The notes beneath the pieces are model-generated. The model was given only the letters and a program-made list of their open reading frames with translations, was not told the DNA's origin and searched no databases. Below are positions 11,574 to 24,010 of a stretch of 64,000 bases of DNA, piece by piece (within the stretch, counting starts at the first letter, position 1; the number at the start of each line of letters is the position of its first letter). This stretch comes from Rhynchonema sp. JSB1_4 (taxonomy: Eukaryota > Nematoda > Chromadorea > Monhysterida > Xyalidae). The position numbers and the translations under genes are program-made. Location: assembly GCA_030248065.1 (NCBI GenBank), contig JASAMV010002125.1, positions 62,001-126,000 on the forward strand, in the 5' to 3' direction.

Positions 11574-14500
11574 CTGCCCAATACCAAATCGGTCGGACGA
11601 AACAGCTCCTCCGGTGTGAAATTGAGCTCACGCCAGCAAATGTAGAGGAATTCGGAGACCCAATTCTGAATAAAAAAACGAAGAATAGTGATATACATAG
11701 TTTACATGTAGTTGCGGTTATCCGTCAGGGAGTTGTTGCTACTGTAGTTCCTGGACTGGTATACGTCCAAACCGCACGTAGCCCCAAAGTCACAAACCTC
11801 AATAAGCGTCCGACTTAGCTGATGGTCGTGTTCTCTGCAGATTTGCGAATCAGATTCTGAGTTTTCGGACGACATTTCCGGACGACTAGACGGGGTCTCA
11901 ACGGCGGTCAAAGCTGAGCTGCTGGGGAATCGCTCTGGCAGCAGCGTGTGCACAAGACTGAAAATGTTAAGCGCACGGCATGTGGAGATTACGCATATGC
12001 ATAAATTCAAAGGCTTCTTCTGACGCTCGCCGTGTCTGGCTTTTCCGGACACCACAAAATCAAACTACAGACATATGAGTGAACGTTTGGGTACCGTCTG
12101 AAAATGGTCGAGTACCGGCTACACTTTGTTGTTCATCTTCTGCGTTGAAAAAACTTATGGTACAGCAGGCGAAGTCAAGGTTCCCCAGCAGCATTTACAT
12201 ACATAGCTTCACATCATCTTGATGAAGCTTCGGCCCCTAATCTGGTAGCTACGTATATCAAGCGACCAACATTAGGATTTAGTCAAATTGGTCCCAAGCG
12301 ACTGCAGTGTGCACACTCTGGCGGTCTGCATCAGCAGTGAGAGTACTACACTTATGAAGCGACGCATAAGATAAGTCCAAGTGATGCTTTAGTCCTTAAT
12401 TTAGGTCACAGACCATAAACGATTGCATGCATCCAATAAGATACCAGCAAACATGACGAAGATTATTCCACGAATGGTACACGCTTGGAGCCATGGCTCA
12501 AGAAGGATCATTGGAGGCTCAAACGGCAAGCATGCAGAGATTGGCTGTGCTTATAATTCGAACTCGCTTGACTAAGAACCAAGGAGCGCAAATTTCGAAT
12601 TTATACCTAGCACTATGCTGAGCTGGACTCAACTAAACTGCGATTTTAAAGCTAGGTATTCTCATCCCTTCTTCGCATTCTGTTGTGATTTCGTGCCCGA
12701 TAATCACGGAAGCTTGAGCTTGTGGAGCGACACATTTACACAAAAAATGCCGAAATTTGATAATGTTCGCTGAAATATGCAGTTCGCGAGCGCCCTGCTG
12801 TCAACACAGGCGTCCGTTCGTTTCTGTCTGCGGTGACTTTATTTTTTCCTGCCCATCCGCAGACACGGATTCAAGTGAACGGTAATTGACTTTGGATGTG
12901 TCGCCACGTGACGCGTGCTTGTGCTGGCGGGAAACGGTGGTTATTGGGCACTCGCGATAATTTACGTATTATCGGCTATTTGGCAAAGCAGATGCTGCGA
13001 ATTTGATGCATGTTTATTCAGTGCGCAAGAATCCTTTTGGTAACAAGTCGTGCGTTCCGTCATGTAAGTGCTGTACGTGTTCCGACTTAACAGATAGCGA
13101 ATTGTTGGTAGTAGACCCGCCGTGGAGCCATAATTCCCATGGAATGCCTTTATTGTTGTACATGCCGGAATTTTCCACTCAAAGCCCCCTCCTCCCGATT
13201 AGAGCCCTCGGGGCTCCAAGTGGATTTTTTCTTTTTGGTCGGAGGGCCCATTTTCCACCAGTTTCCCATGGAGCCCCCGGGGCTTTAATTGTTGGATGCA
13301 GTCATTTACTTTCTGTAATCACAACTTGCTAAGAGAACCACATTATCGGCCAAAGACAACTCATAACAGCGGAACCCAAGAAACAGAAAAAATACCGCAT
13401 GCCAACCATTTGAGATGTGTTCCCGTTGTGAGCGCAGTCAACAGTAACGGTTCGTCGCTGCACCGTTGCTTGTAGGGCGTCAATTCGGATGTAAGGCGTC
13501 GTACGGTCACTGCCTGCAATGAATTCACCTGGCCGTTGCTGGGGCTGGTTTTTGGGATTTTGGAATGTTTGAGCATCAGTATATGAGCGAAAGTCAAAAC
13601 GCCGAGAAACAAAACGCTTTGCAAATTTACACCGCCCCACTTCCACCCTGTCTAAGGTCGCGTGTCACCAACTAACGTATTATGGATGCTAAACCTTGAT
13701 TTTTGGTGAATTCCAGCGTGAAACCAGATTTGGCAGAATTGTGGGGTCGCTTGTTAAGATGGAGGGACAAGCAGGGTTGGGCAATAAACGTTTTTTTTTC
13801 AAAAAATCGTATTTTTTAAAACGCCCAGATGACCAAAATATGCCCCCAAAAAAATTGGAAAACGCTCATGTTGGGAAGAAAACGTGGTTAAATGAAGTCA
13901 TTCTATGTGTTCTGAGGCAAAATAAACAGGTTTCAACCCTTTTCTAGCGAGTTGCTAAGATCCCATATCAGACCCGCATCGTGGGACCAACTTTGGCCGG
14001 GGTCATCACTGAAAGTCAAACTCCGTATATCGACGTATCTCGACAAAATAAAAATTGGTCGAAAATTTTTTGAAAAAAATGGGACAAAAAATTGATTTTC
14101 CTTGATAATCAGGGTACTTTCCCTGAAAAATCAGGGAAAACCAAGGAAATTCAGGATTTAAAAAAAACGAAAAACGTCCCAGGCGTTTTTTTTAAAAAAA
14201 CGTCGTTTTTTAAAGAAAAAACGCCGTCGTTTTTTCCCCAACCCTGGGGACAAGTACTGACATTGTTACAATCTTCACGAGTGGGGATCGGTGGACACAA
14301 TGGAGTGCGTGTGCCAAAACAGTGCGGATCAGGCATGAATAATCCATCAGCTCGGTTGTGCTTTCAATCAAGTCGCACGTGCGCCAAGGATTCCGGAACC
14401 AAAAGTGCGATAAGCCCGAAATTGTGGCGTTTCCGTTTCCCCGGGCAAGGTTGCAGCGAAGCGGAACTTTTTTCTTGAACGTCAGAAGAAATATAGAATA

Positions 14501-14624
14501 AATATATTTTATACGAGCAGTTTTTTTACATGCTTACCTCCAACCATCGTTCACATTCGTTTGAGGCGAGGTCCAGATAAAATTCGAACTCTTCTTGCGT
14601 CAAAAGATGATCGGATGACGTCAT
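11574..14624 (-). CDS. unrecognised gene, start exon and two later exons
   Basis: The start exon 14624-14538 begins at ATG, encodes MTSSDHLLTQEEFEFYLDLA and nine further residues, and ends at a GAG/GTAAGC donor. Further down the strand, exon 11957-11798 follows ACATTTTCAG and encodes a Ser-rich stretch (MSSENSESDSQICREHDHQ). It joins in phase, with a GAG/GTTTGT donor, to exon 11665-11574, which follows a long T-rich acceptor and encodes NWVSEFLYICWRELNFTPEE before a GTGGGT donor. The start exon ends in phase 0 and exon 11957 needs phase 2, so at least one exon between them is missing from this model, or two genes are involved. A hAT-type MITE (13772-14246) would lie in the large intron. No family recognised. 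Confidence 0.5.
11958..13763. other. presumed intron or intergenic sequence
   Basis: No exon could be supported. Around 13120-13290 there are GGGGCTC/GAGCCCC-rich segments and a GCCGGAATTTTCCAC motif that recurs, with changes, near 63371; it looks like an old repeat. Confidence 0.4.
13772..14246 (+). mobile_element. hAT-type MITE (family A), copy 1
   Basis: A 475-bp element with ends CAGGGTTGGGC and CCCCAACCCTG, flanked by a perfect 8-bp duplication GGGACAAG (13764-13771 and 14247-14254). Inside, T/A-rich terminal zones with ACGTTTTTT repeats surround a unique core containing GGCCGGGGTCATC. Eight-bp duplications and CAG...CTG ends are typical of hAT elements. No transposase frame is present, so it is non-autonomous. 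Copies 2 and 3 are at 32485 and 47471. Confidence 0.92.
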
Positions 14625-16348
14625 TTCAGGGCTAGATTTTTACTCGCTGATGTTTCACTGAAACTGCTGACGCTGCGTAAAATACTGAAGGTTCGCCAGA
14701 AGTTTACTGCACTAGATCATATCAATGTACCTACATTAACTCGACTGTGCGACAACTACCAACAGTACAGCTTACAGAATAAATCAACATAAAGACGCTT
14801 TAGTTGACTAAAACCATGAAGACAGAAAATCACAAACAATCAAATTGCAGCAGAGCGAAACATATAATCAGGTTCATTCGAGTTAGTCATTGCATGCGCG
14901 TCTGTCTGCATTCCATGTATCTTCAGCATAACACACTGAAATTAATTGATATGATAAAAAAAAGTAGGTTAAATGAGTCGTTTAGATCACAGGTGTACTG
15001 AGGATGTATATGTACCCTCAATGCACAGCTGCGTGCCCATGCGCTTATTTTCATGGTCAACTTTAAAAACTGGCCCAGCAGGAAATTAAACTGGCAAATC
15101 ACACTGCTTGAAAAACGTCCTGACTCTTAACACCAAAACCATGTGTGTTACGTACTATAAGTCATATAAAGTCATCTTGCATAATTCGGCAAAAACAGGA
15201 TCCTGACGAATGCTGACCGGTTAGAAAAACAATTAAAAATTGGTGTTTGTAACTTCATACTTTAGCGCACAGTATAACTGACACACATTTCGTCCAGCAT
15301 TTAGTTTTTTTTTGTAATGCACATTATTAATAGCCAAAAAGTTGTCTCAAAAAAATTAATATTTCTTACATACACAGATACATATGTATATGAATCTATA
15401 GCCATGTCACAAATTGCGGTTAGCACACTATAAATCGTTGCTATTCGGCGATTGCAATACAAGCAATGAAATGCGAAAAATTTTGCGTATCGACAATTAC
15501 GAACGGCAGCAGCGTGAAATTGGATCTGTGCTTAGAAAGAATTGCTTGAAAACAAGTTGCAGAAAATTGCTGGCGACTGAAAGTCACGCCAAATGACTTA
15601 GAAATAAACGCAATGATAGAATATAAAGCTCTTTTTCGTTAATTTTTTGAAGAAAAGCTTTGGCGCGAAAAACGGCTAATGCTATAGTCGTCAACACAAG
15701 TGCTCAACTCTTGTCGCGAACTCAAGCAGCCAGTGAGCGCGAGAAATTTTTCATGAGAGTTGACTGTCGAATTTAGCACTATCGAATAACGAATGCTGTA
15801 AGCAAAACAAACAGACGACAAGTACCCATAGACTGCTGCTGTTTATAATGACGGAACGTATGGATTTATTATGTAACTTTTTGCAAGTACTTGTTCATCT
15901 CATCTAACTGGAATAGGTACAGTATAACCCAAGCAACCCAACTGCGCCATCAGGTTCGAAAACGAAACGGACAAATCTCACTGCCGTTATATATTTTTGT
16001 TCAATAAGGCATTCTTAAACGTTTCACGGCGCAATCATTCATGCCCAGCCAGAAACAAATACTCTGAACAATAATCAGCACACCAAAAACGTTGTGGTGT
16101 TTGTGCATACAAAAACTCATAAAAATTCGGTTCGGTAGACGAACGCGCGAGAACCAACGTCGGTGCAGTATGGATTACAACCAACTCTTCTTTCGGGGCG
16201 AAAAGGTTTAGTTTTTTTTTGACGCGCCATTTTCCTAGTCACTTTAGTTTACAGTTACCATTTATCACACTTTTAGTCACATCGGGACAAGTAAATGTAT
16301 CCCAAAGACTGTTTTTCAAAGGCCACATTCGTTACCCAAGAACATCAG
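14625..16348. other. no gene recognised
   Basis: A/T-rich sequence with one decamer TGATGTTTCA at 14648-14657, just upstream of the start exon on the minus strand. No exon or repeat family was supported. Confidence 0.45.
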
Positions 16349-16522
16349 GGCTCTATCAACTTTGAAGGCAACGCAACGACTGGGATAGTTCAACGACTTC
16401 GCTTTGCCTAAGTCAAGCCTTGGGCACGGCGATAGCTGAGACGGCTTGCCTGACATTGAAGCCAAGTATAGTAGTTATTCGTACTTCGCATCCAGTCGTT
16501 GCCTTCGAAGTTGATACGGCCA
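16349..16522. mobile_element. MITE of the GGCCGTATCAAC family, copy 2
   Basis: GGGCTCTATCAACTTTGAAG at the left faces CTTCGAAGTTGATACGGCC at the right, about 174 bp apart. CCAGTCGTTGCC near the right end pairs with GGCAACGCAACGACTGG near the left end. Confidence 0.7.
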
Positions 16523-18006
16523 AAAGTGTTGTCCAAGGGGAGAGAAGAGTGTGTCCTCTTCAGACTCCCATTTATACACATGCCATATGCGCTCGTCGTC
16601 GCCATGTTTCACTGCGGTTTGGGAAATTGATTGGATGCGGTAATCGGATGGATTTACTTTTGTGTGTGTGTTTTTTTAAAACAAATTGTGCGAACCAAGG
16701 AAGAACTTTAGACAAAATGGATAAAAATGCCCGTAACGTATGGCGTACAGTACATGTACATGGCAGAGAGGAATCAAAATAAAGCGATCAGCGTCCAAAT
16801 CTTTATAAGTTGAGATACAGACATTGAACACAAATAAACAGAATGTACAATACGCCTGTAAATGGTTGAAAACTGAAATTATAACAAAGCTGAATGGTAA
16901 ATTCGGCACATAATTTCACAATCGAGCTGGCAGCCAGTCAACGCGTGGCGCACACTGTCGTAATATCAGTTTACAAAGGACAAACGAACTGCATTCCTCA
17001 GTTGTTCGGTACGATATGTCGACTTGCTGAAACATCGTATATGATCAAACCGGACATTGTACCCAATATTTGATTCGCGGTTAGCGACGCGCGTCAAGAA
17101 GACAAACAATCATCTCTCCATCCACGTTTTCACATTGTTGTTGTTGTTGTGTGACATTGTAAAAATTTATGAGGTGAAGATTGGAACAAGATATTGCGCC
17201 AGGCCGGCATGTGAAATGTTATACGCTCGATTAGGCATGTAACAACACCCTCTCTCGCCAGGCACTTTTACGACCCAGGGTCACATGAAAGCAAAATTAT
17301 GCATTTCGATCTTGCGACGAAACGGAAAGTGGGTATCGAGTCTTACGAATACTGTCTAGATTTATACAACAAGTGAAAACAAGAGCCGAGTTTGACTCAA
17401 TAACTTCATTTTCAACTGCACGATTTCAAGGTTCCTACCGCGGACGCTTTGGACTCAAAAGTGTGAAAATAAACAGCGTAAATTATATTTTCGCTTCCGA
17501 CATCCGATCTGAGGGTACACGGACGGAAGACACGCTTCCTGATCGAGTTTGAATTTCAATATGCCACAATTTGCAAGTTCTGTCAATCTTTTTTTATCAG
17601 ACTTCTCTAACCGACGCCCGCAGACTGCTTGCTCACAGTATAAGCCTTATGGTGTAACATCAAAACATTCACGTGATCGTGACGTCGCCGTTAGCCGATG
17701 CAAAACACGAAAGCAGCTGGATAAATAAAAGTTACCAAAATGATGTTTGGTGATAGCGGGCAGAAAGAAAAAAACAGCCATTTTCGGTATATACAGTGCA
17801 TTCATCTGCCGATATGCAATTTCGCGAAAAAATGTAAAACACAGTTGTTTTTTAACGATCTTTCATCATGCAATCATTGTGTTTGCGGTTCATGTTTTTC
17901 CACCTGTTGTGCGTTACGCAACACGACAAATAGCCAGTGGGTCAGGTCCTCCACAGCATCCACCGAGAGACAGAGAACACTTCTGGAACGAATATCTGCA
18001 TAAATT
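16523..18006. other. upstream region of the EB/lustrin gene, no gene recognised
   Basis: No supported exon. The TATA-like and other promoter elements of the downstream gene could not be identified with confidence. Confidence 0.4.
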
Positions 18007-21000
18007 ATGATATCAAGTTTATTCGTTCTCTGGTTGGGTAAGTGATATTATAGTATTGATACTGCATACACTATAGCACAATGAGTGCCGTTGTGAAACA
18101 TCACATATGCAGCTGTGAACATCGCGCACGGGCGCGTTGGCCAACCGTGTTCCCATGGCACACAATGCGAACAGAACGAACATTGCCAAACGGGAGAGTG
18201 TCGGTTGGTTACACAACATTTTTTAAAATTCACCCGTCAAAAACAGATATCCGACAGCAGGCGCTGGTTAACGACACGTATATCGCCAAAAAAATAAAAA
18301 ACGTCAAAAGAAATTAAACTAAAGCCACGATTATCGACGATTTCGATTTCATATGCAAATTGATTTCGCAGTTGGGTGTGGTGCGACGCGTACAATCCGT
18401 GTCGTGTCAACGAACGATGCGAACAAAACCCCAGTCATCCATCTATGATGTCCTGTTACGGTAAAGCCGGCCCGAATCCGCATAATCAACATGACGACGC
18501 GGCAGGTTCGCGTTTTCGGAACTGTTGCCTGATTTTGCAAGGGACGACCCTGATTTTGTAAGGGACGACCCTGATCTTGTAAGGGACGACCCTGATTTTG
18601 TAAGGGACGACCCTGATTTTGTAAGGGACGACCCTGATCTTGTAAGGGACGACCCTGATTTTGCAAGGGACGATCCTGATTTTGTTTCAGATATGTGTCC
18701 CGGCGGGCAGCCAGTGCACGTGAATGGCGCGCATCGTATGTGCAACGCGTACAACCCGTGTCCGTACAGCGAACTGTGCAATCCAATCAAGGGCATTTGC
18801 TGCAATGGTTAGGGCTTACGAAGCGCCATGATGTCATGCTTTGATTGCCAAGGGCTGATCCAGAACATCGTCAGACTGCGAATGCACGATTGCCTGAGAG
18901 CCAATCGATCATACATGCATGAGCAATCAAATGTAGGTTTGCGAATCTGTCGTGCGCCATACCAGCCATTGATTGACCCGAAGACGTCCAAACCGAAGAT
19001 CTGCATTAGCACCGGTCAAGTCGGCCAGAACGTTTGTGGCTCGGGCAGTTTCTGCGAGACTGAAACTGGATTCTGTTGTAAATGTGAGTTGGCTATGACT
19101 GCATTGTGTTTTTCGCCAAATCCTCCTTTTGTGATCCAAAAACTAACAGATCTTTTGGGTTGCCTTGAAAGGTCAGGGGAATGAAACAATAAGTCCTATT
19201 TTGCGTATGTGCCTATGTAGATGACGGTGGTTGCCCTTTTCCAATCCTTTCCCAAAATTTGGGGTTTCATTTACATCTGCACTGATCTTGTAAAGTGGCG
19301 CAGAAATCATTGCTGTTTTAGCAGGCATGTTCCTATGAAAAATTGCCATGAAACATCATGCACCCAATCCAATTTTTTGACTGTGCAGTTTCGCACCTGG
19401 GCCACTCCTGTTCGCCCGACCAGCCATGTGAGGCGGACAATTCGTTTTGTGACTGTGACTCAACGCACAGTTGTGTCTGCAAATGCATGTACCAGCTGGG
19501 GTACACCGAATCCGCCGATGGCAAAACGTGTTTGCGCGCAAGTGAGCCTGCGAGTTTATTATGCAATGTGTCAGTTTTTTGAGGATCGTTTTCTACTTGT
19601 TTTGGTAAATTTTTAATTAATTTTTTAAGTTTGGTGTCAATGTTGATAATCCATCGATCTACTGTATGTCGTGGTCAAGTGACTTCGGGCGATAATAAAG
19701 AGGATACACTGATGGCACTAATTTTGACAAGTTTTTTACTTAGTAAAAAACTTTTTTACGCTGTTCAAAATTAGTGTCTTGTCGAAATGGTCTCATCTCA
19801 AAGTCACGCACACTGCAAGCCCGGACTGGACCCATTACCAAGTATTATGATCGACCAAAATACAGTAATTTTCCACCCACAAAGGACGACGCTTAGAAGA
19901 GCGTTGCGAGTCAGCAGCTCAATGTCGAGGGGCGTTCACGGAGTGCACAGCGCACAGGTGCAAGTGCATGCACGGATTTGTGGTCAAAAATGACGGATGC
20001 CAGCCAAGAGGTACTATGTAGTTAATGGACACACTGTACTTTGAATGGCTTTCATTGTTGAATTCATGATCACATTGAGTTCTCACGTTGGTGGTCGGAT
20101 CGGATCCGAATCAGTCTCTGTCAAGTAACTTTTTGATGGATGTTTCGATATTTGCTAACTAATGAATTTTGGCCAGCATGAAGTTGCGCTCAGACCTAAA
20201 AGGGACAGCTTAAATATTTGGTCGGAATTTAAGATGGCAGTTTTTCATTTGTTGATAAACTTGATTCGAAAACATATCGTGACCAATCGATCCGATCACC
20301 AAATTCGGTATGCGGACTACTACTTCACATTGTGCCCCCCATTCGCAGTGTATCGTTGTGGAGCGACTAACGCAGTGCCGCTGGTAACAAATGGCGAGGT
20401 GGAAATCTGCGATCTGTCATTGGATCTCGAAAAGCTCGCCTCGTTTCAAACGGTTGATGTTTCAATTTGGGCCAACAATAAAATGGATTTAAAAACTTAT
20501 TCCATAATTTATTTGTAGTCCCTTCGCGACGACGTGAGTCACGCGCCACAGACGATGAATGACTTGCTGCACTCAATCCGATACCGCGAATGTGGCATGA
20601 GCAAACAGCGCTACATGAAGGACTCGTGTCCACGCGGGCACTACTGTCTGCCGTTCTTTGACATGCCCGATATGCCGCAACATTACAAGGTGGGTTGCAC
20701 ATGGCGGATGTTGGGCTGAGGGTTCTTAGGAGCAGTCTGCAGGTATTGTACATGCCAGCGATCAAATTCGATGAAAGTTGATGGCTGATGGAGCACAAAA
20801 CATTTCTGGATCGATGTCACACAATTTTTAACCCGTACCCTTTGGTAGGGCACGCGTGTGTACCTTATCGACCCATTGTATAACATTGTTTTCGCATCAC
20901 CTGTGCTTTATATGCACTTAGAACACACTATGTAACAAAAATACCTCTATTTTGTACTTGAGCGCTCATTTTTTTGTCGGGTTGTTGTCATGTTGGGCAA

Positions 21001-22215
21001 ATTTTGGCTGGAATGAAAAAAATTTTAAAAAGGGTCTCGAATAAAATTTTTTTATTAACCACTGTGTATAGCCCTGTGCGACAGATGTACACTATATGTA
21101 CATAATACATTGGCAGACCTGCTTCGCTTATGTTGCAGGGCATCTGCTGTCCGAATCCACAAGGTGTGCCTCCACCGGAATGCCCCGTGGGCGAGCCGCA
21201 TCCCAACAGTGCAGCACCGAACTACGGTTGCGCCAACTGTCCGACATTCGGCTACTACTGCCATCGCGACCCCAATCTGACACCGATGGAGGTGTAGAAA
21301 ACAACATTTTTCATCTAAGTTGTCGAGTTTTTTCCAGTTTCTGCCGCCGAAAACGCTCACAAAATCACGAACACACAGATCTGCTGCCCGACTCCCTGTA
21401 CAAACCCGGGCGATCTGTATTCGCAAGGCCAGTGCTGGCCTGCGGCCGGGTTCGGCGACGCGTGCGAGGACAGCGTGCAGTGTATTGGCAGCCTGATGCA
21501 GCACGACCATGGCATGCCCGGCTCAGACCAGGAGTTGAGACGGAGCGAGATCAGCGATCAATTGAAACGTTTGGCGGCACAGTCGCTCGGCAGCAACATG
21601 ATTTGTCTGAATGTTGGACTGTGATTATTTTCAAAATTATTTTTTTGACCTGCATCCACCCAATTTCTGTTACTTACATACGCAAAGCGGAACACTTTCA
21701 GAACCGGTGCAAATGCGAACGTGGATTTATCGACGTCGACAGTCGTTGTGTCCGTGAGTTACACCTTCATAACGTCATACGACAGTTGTGCGTCAGTGCT
21801 GAATGCAATGAAAGAGAAAATCAATGTGGTGATTGATGTTTCACAGGCGCGGTGTGCACGGTGGGTCTGAAGAGCGAGCCGATGTCCGCCAGTGATGGGA
21901 CGACGGCCAGATGCAACCCACAGAATCTGATGGGCGACTGTCCACAAGGACATCAGTGCGACCCGACATTCGGCGTATGCTGCAAGTCGTTGGTCGCACA
22001 AAACCGTGAGTGATGTTTCATGACTTACAAACATCCAGATGTGTATCTACAAACAACTATTGGCAGGCTGTCCGCAGGGCTACCTTGAGACCGGACATCA
22101 GTGCTGGGGCAATTGCAATCAGAACGGTGCCTTCTGCCATTTCCCCCAATGGCCTCCACCGGCGGGCGAAGCGGGCATCTGTTGCGTTGCCGATCCACAA
22201 CATTGGGGCTTCTGA
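18007..22215 (+). CDS. secreted cysteine-rich protein with EB and lustrin-type modules
   Basis: Fourteen exons join in phase to a 591-aa protein: 18007-18037, 18113-18203, 18372-18460, 18691-18807, 18937-19083, 19389-19541, 19885-20010, 20349-20452, 20519-20689, 21139-21291, 21379-21612, 21702-21753, 21847-22005 and 22067-22215 (TGA). Exon 1 encodes a short signal peptide start, MISSLFVLWL. EB-type modules are seen in exons 2 (GRVGQPCSHGTQCEQNEHCQ), 6 (HSCSPDQPCEADNSFCDCD), 7 and 11-12 (ending RCKCERGFIDVDSRC). Lustrin-type repeats with a closing CC are seen in exons 4 (GICCNG), 5 (GFCC), 8-10 (GICCP), 11 (ICCP), 13 (GVCC) and 14 (GICC). Both module types are extracellular; a cuticular, matrix or secreted defence role is an inference. 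The phases agree at every junction, which makes the model strong. Intron 3 holds a 21-bp minisatellite and five introns carry the recurrent decamer. Confidence 0.85.
18525..18688 (+). repeat. 21-bp minisatellite in intron 3 of the EB/lustrin gene
   Basis: Eight head-to-tail units of CCTGATTTTGTAAGGGACGA plus one base. Each unit is a multiple of three and translates as the heptad DPDFVRD with small changes (L for F, A for V). The last unit runs into TTTTGTTTCAG, the acceptor of exon 4, and the frame is continuous with that exon. Units carry a donor-like TTGTAAGG. Confidence 0.9.
20453..20518 (+). other. 66-bp intron starting with the recurrent decamer
   Basis: Intron 8 of the EB/lustrin gene begins GTTGATGTTTCA, so the decamer TGATGTTTCA occupies positions 3-12 of the intron, and it ends TTTATTTGTAG. 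It is a clear example of the decamer at a 5' splice site. Confidence 0.75.
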
Positions 22216-22938
22216 TCAAAGGGCGACACATGAGTCCTTTCTTGTTTTTTCTTTTTTTCCGTTAGCTTGTCTTGTTATCACTTTACGGTTATCAGCCTTG
22301 CATGCGCGCGTGTCTGTGGTGTCTAATGTGTTGAAACCCTTTAATTTTTGTGTGCACACACGTGAAAGATTGACGGGAGACGGTTGATGTGCTGAAAACC
22401 AATTGAGGAATTGCGCCGATTAAAAAGCTCACCGTCGAATACGCGTGAAATGTTGGAGAATGTGGTTGCACACGATTGCAAAGCTCCGACTCAGTCGGGT
22501 TGCAAGTCGGATTCTGTCGCAGAAGGCGGCCTAGTTGTGCGTGTTGAAATGAGCAAACATTAGGATTCTGGTGCTACCATGGCGCCGCGCGCCACACTCC
22601 CAGGCAGTGTCGTTGGACGAGAATTGAACATCGAGCAAGGCAAAAGAGTGGCACTGCAATAATGCAATCGCGCACCCCACTTCCGAGGATCCCACTATGA
22701 GCTTTTCCACCGCCGCAATCCCTAACTAGTTTTCAGCACATCAATCAACCACGTTCAGTCAACTGTATCAACGGTCGGTTCTCACAATAATCAAAGGGTT
22801 CACTGCATTAGACACCACATTCACTGGGTTGTCACTGTAAAGTGATATGACGCTGAAAGTCAGCCACAACAACGGTGATAATTGTGATCTTATGGGTCTT
22901 ACGCTATGTTGATCTTTTTCTTGTTGGGTCGGGGCAGT
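22216..22938. other. 3' flank of the EB/lustrin gene
   Basis: No canonical AATAAA was seen in the first 200 bases after the stop; a weak ATTAAA occurs near 22419. No gene recognised. Confidence 0.4.
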
Positions 22939-23339
22939 GGTGTCGTTAGGGGGTTGGGGGTTACCCCCTGGTATGGGGTATGGGAAATCGGCCGGGGGTA
23001 TGGGGTATGGGAAATTTTTCACTTTTGGAACAAGCACCCCTAAGAAATGACTTTTTGACCCCGAGAAGTACCAAAATTGACCATTTTTGTCCAAAAATGT
23101 CAAAAATCGCTTGCTGCCGCAAGAAAACTCAGTTTTAGGCACTTTTTAAGACCACTTTTTGGAACTTTTTGAAGATTTTCGGGGTCATTTTTGCAGAAAA
23201 CCCTATTGGATATGGGAAATTTTTGAATTTTCGGAGAAACCCCCCTGGTGTGGGAAATTTTTGATTTTTGGGGGTATGTATGGGAAACTTCCCGAAAATT
23301 GGGCTGGGTATGGGAAAATTTCAACTTCTCAACGACACC
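22939..23339. mobile_element. MITE-like element with TATGGGAAATTT subrepeats
   Basis: Bounded by GGTGTCGTTAG and CAACGACACC as short inverted ends. Inside, TATGGGAAA recurs at least five times at irregular spacing, mixed with G-rich and A/T-rich stretches. No target duplication was identified. Confidence 0.5.
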
Positions 23340-24010
23340 GATCGGGGGCGTGTGAGCACCTGACCAATTTTGGGCACATGTTTCAAACGTTTATGATTAT
23401 TACCTTCCTATATCTGTGCATTCGAGACAAACTGGAACAAAGGAAACGGTGAACGTTATCAATATCATACATACATATATGTATTTCTTCGGATTTCTAT
23501 CAATGGTAATTTTTTTATAAATATTATGTGTCTTATCCATGTTGATGATTGAAGCTCTCGAACCGAATTATGCAGAAGTGCACACGATTTTTTTGGCAGA
23601 GCTTTTGGCAATTCATATATGCAACAGCCATGCTTCTATGGATACTTCGTGAGTTCCAATGGTCCAGCGAGGCTGAGGGAGCTTTTTTAAGCCATAATTA
23701 CGAGTTCAAAAGAACATGCAATACCGCTTGTTATGAGTGACTTTTTGTGCGTCGTTACAAAATGATCGATAAATATGCATTATTCGAACGTTGAGAGCAA
23801 GTGAGAATGCGTGCGGCAAACAAAGACGCTCACAAAAACGTGTCTCAGTTACAATTGTATGGTCATAACGGTTTCACCGACATGTTTAGTCATGCAGGAG
23901 GTTATACACGTAATCAGCCAAAATATCACCGTAAATAACCTACAATGTCAACATGAAGACGTGCCTTGTTGAGATGACCCTGCTGTGGATGCGCCACAAG
24001 AGTGTACCAA
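23340..24010. other. upstream of the galactosyltransferase gene
   Basis: A/T-rich, with no supported exon or repeat. The promoter presumably lies here but no element is distinct. Confidence 0.4.
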
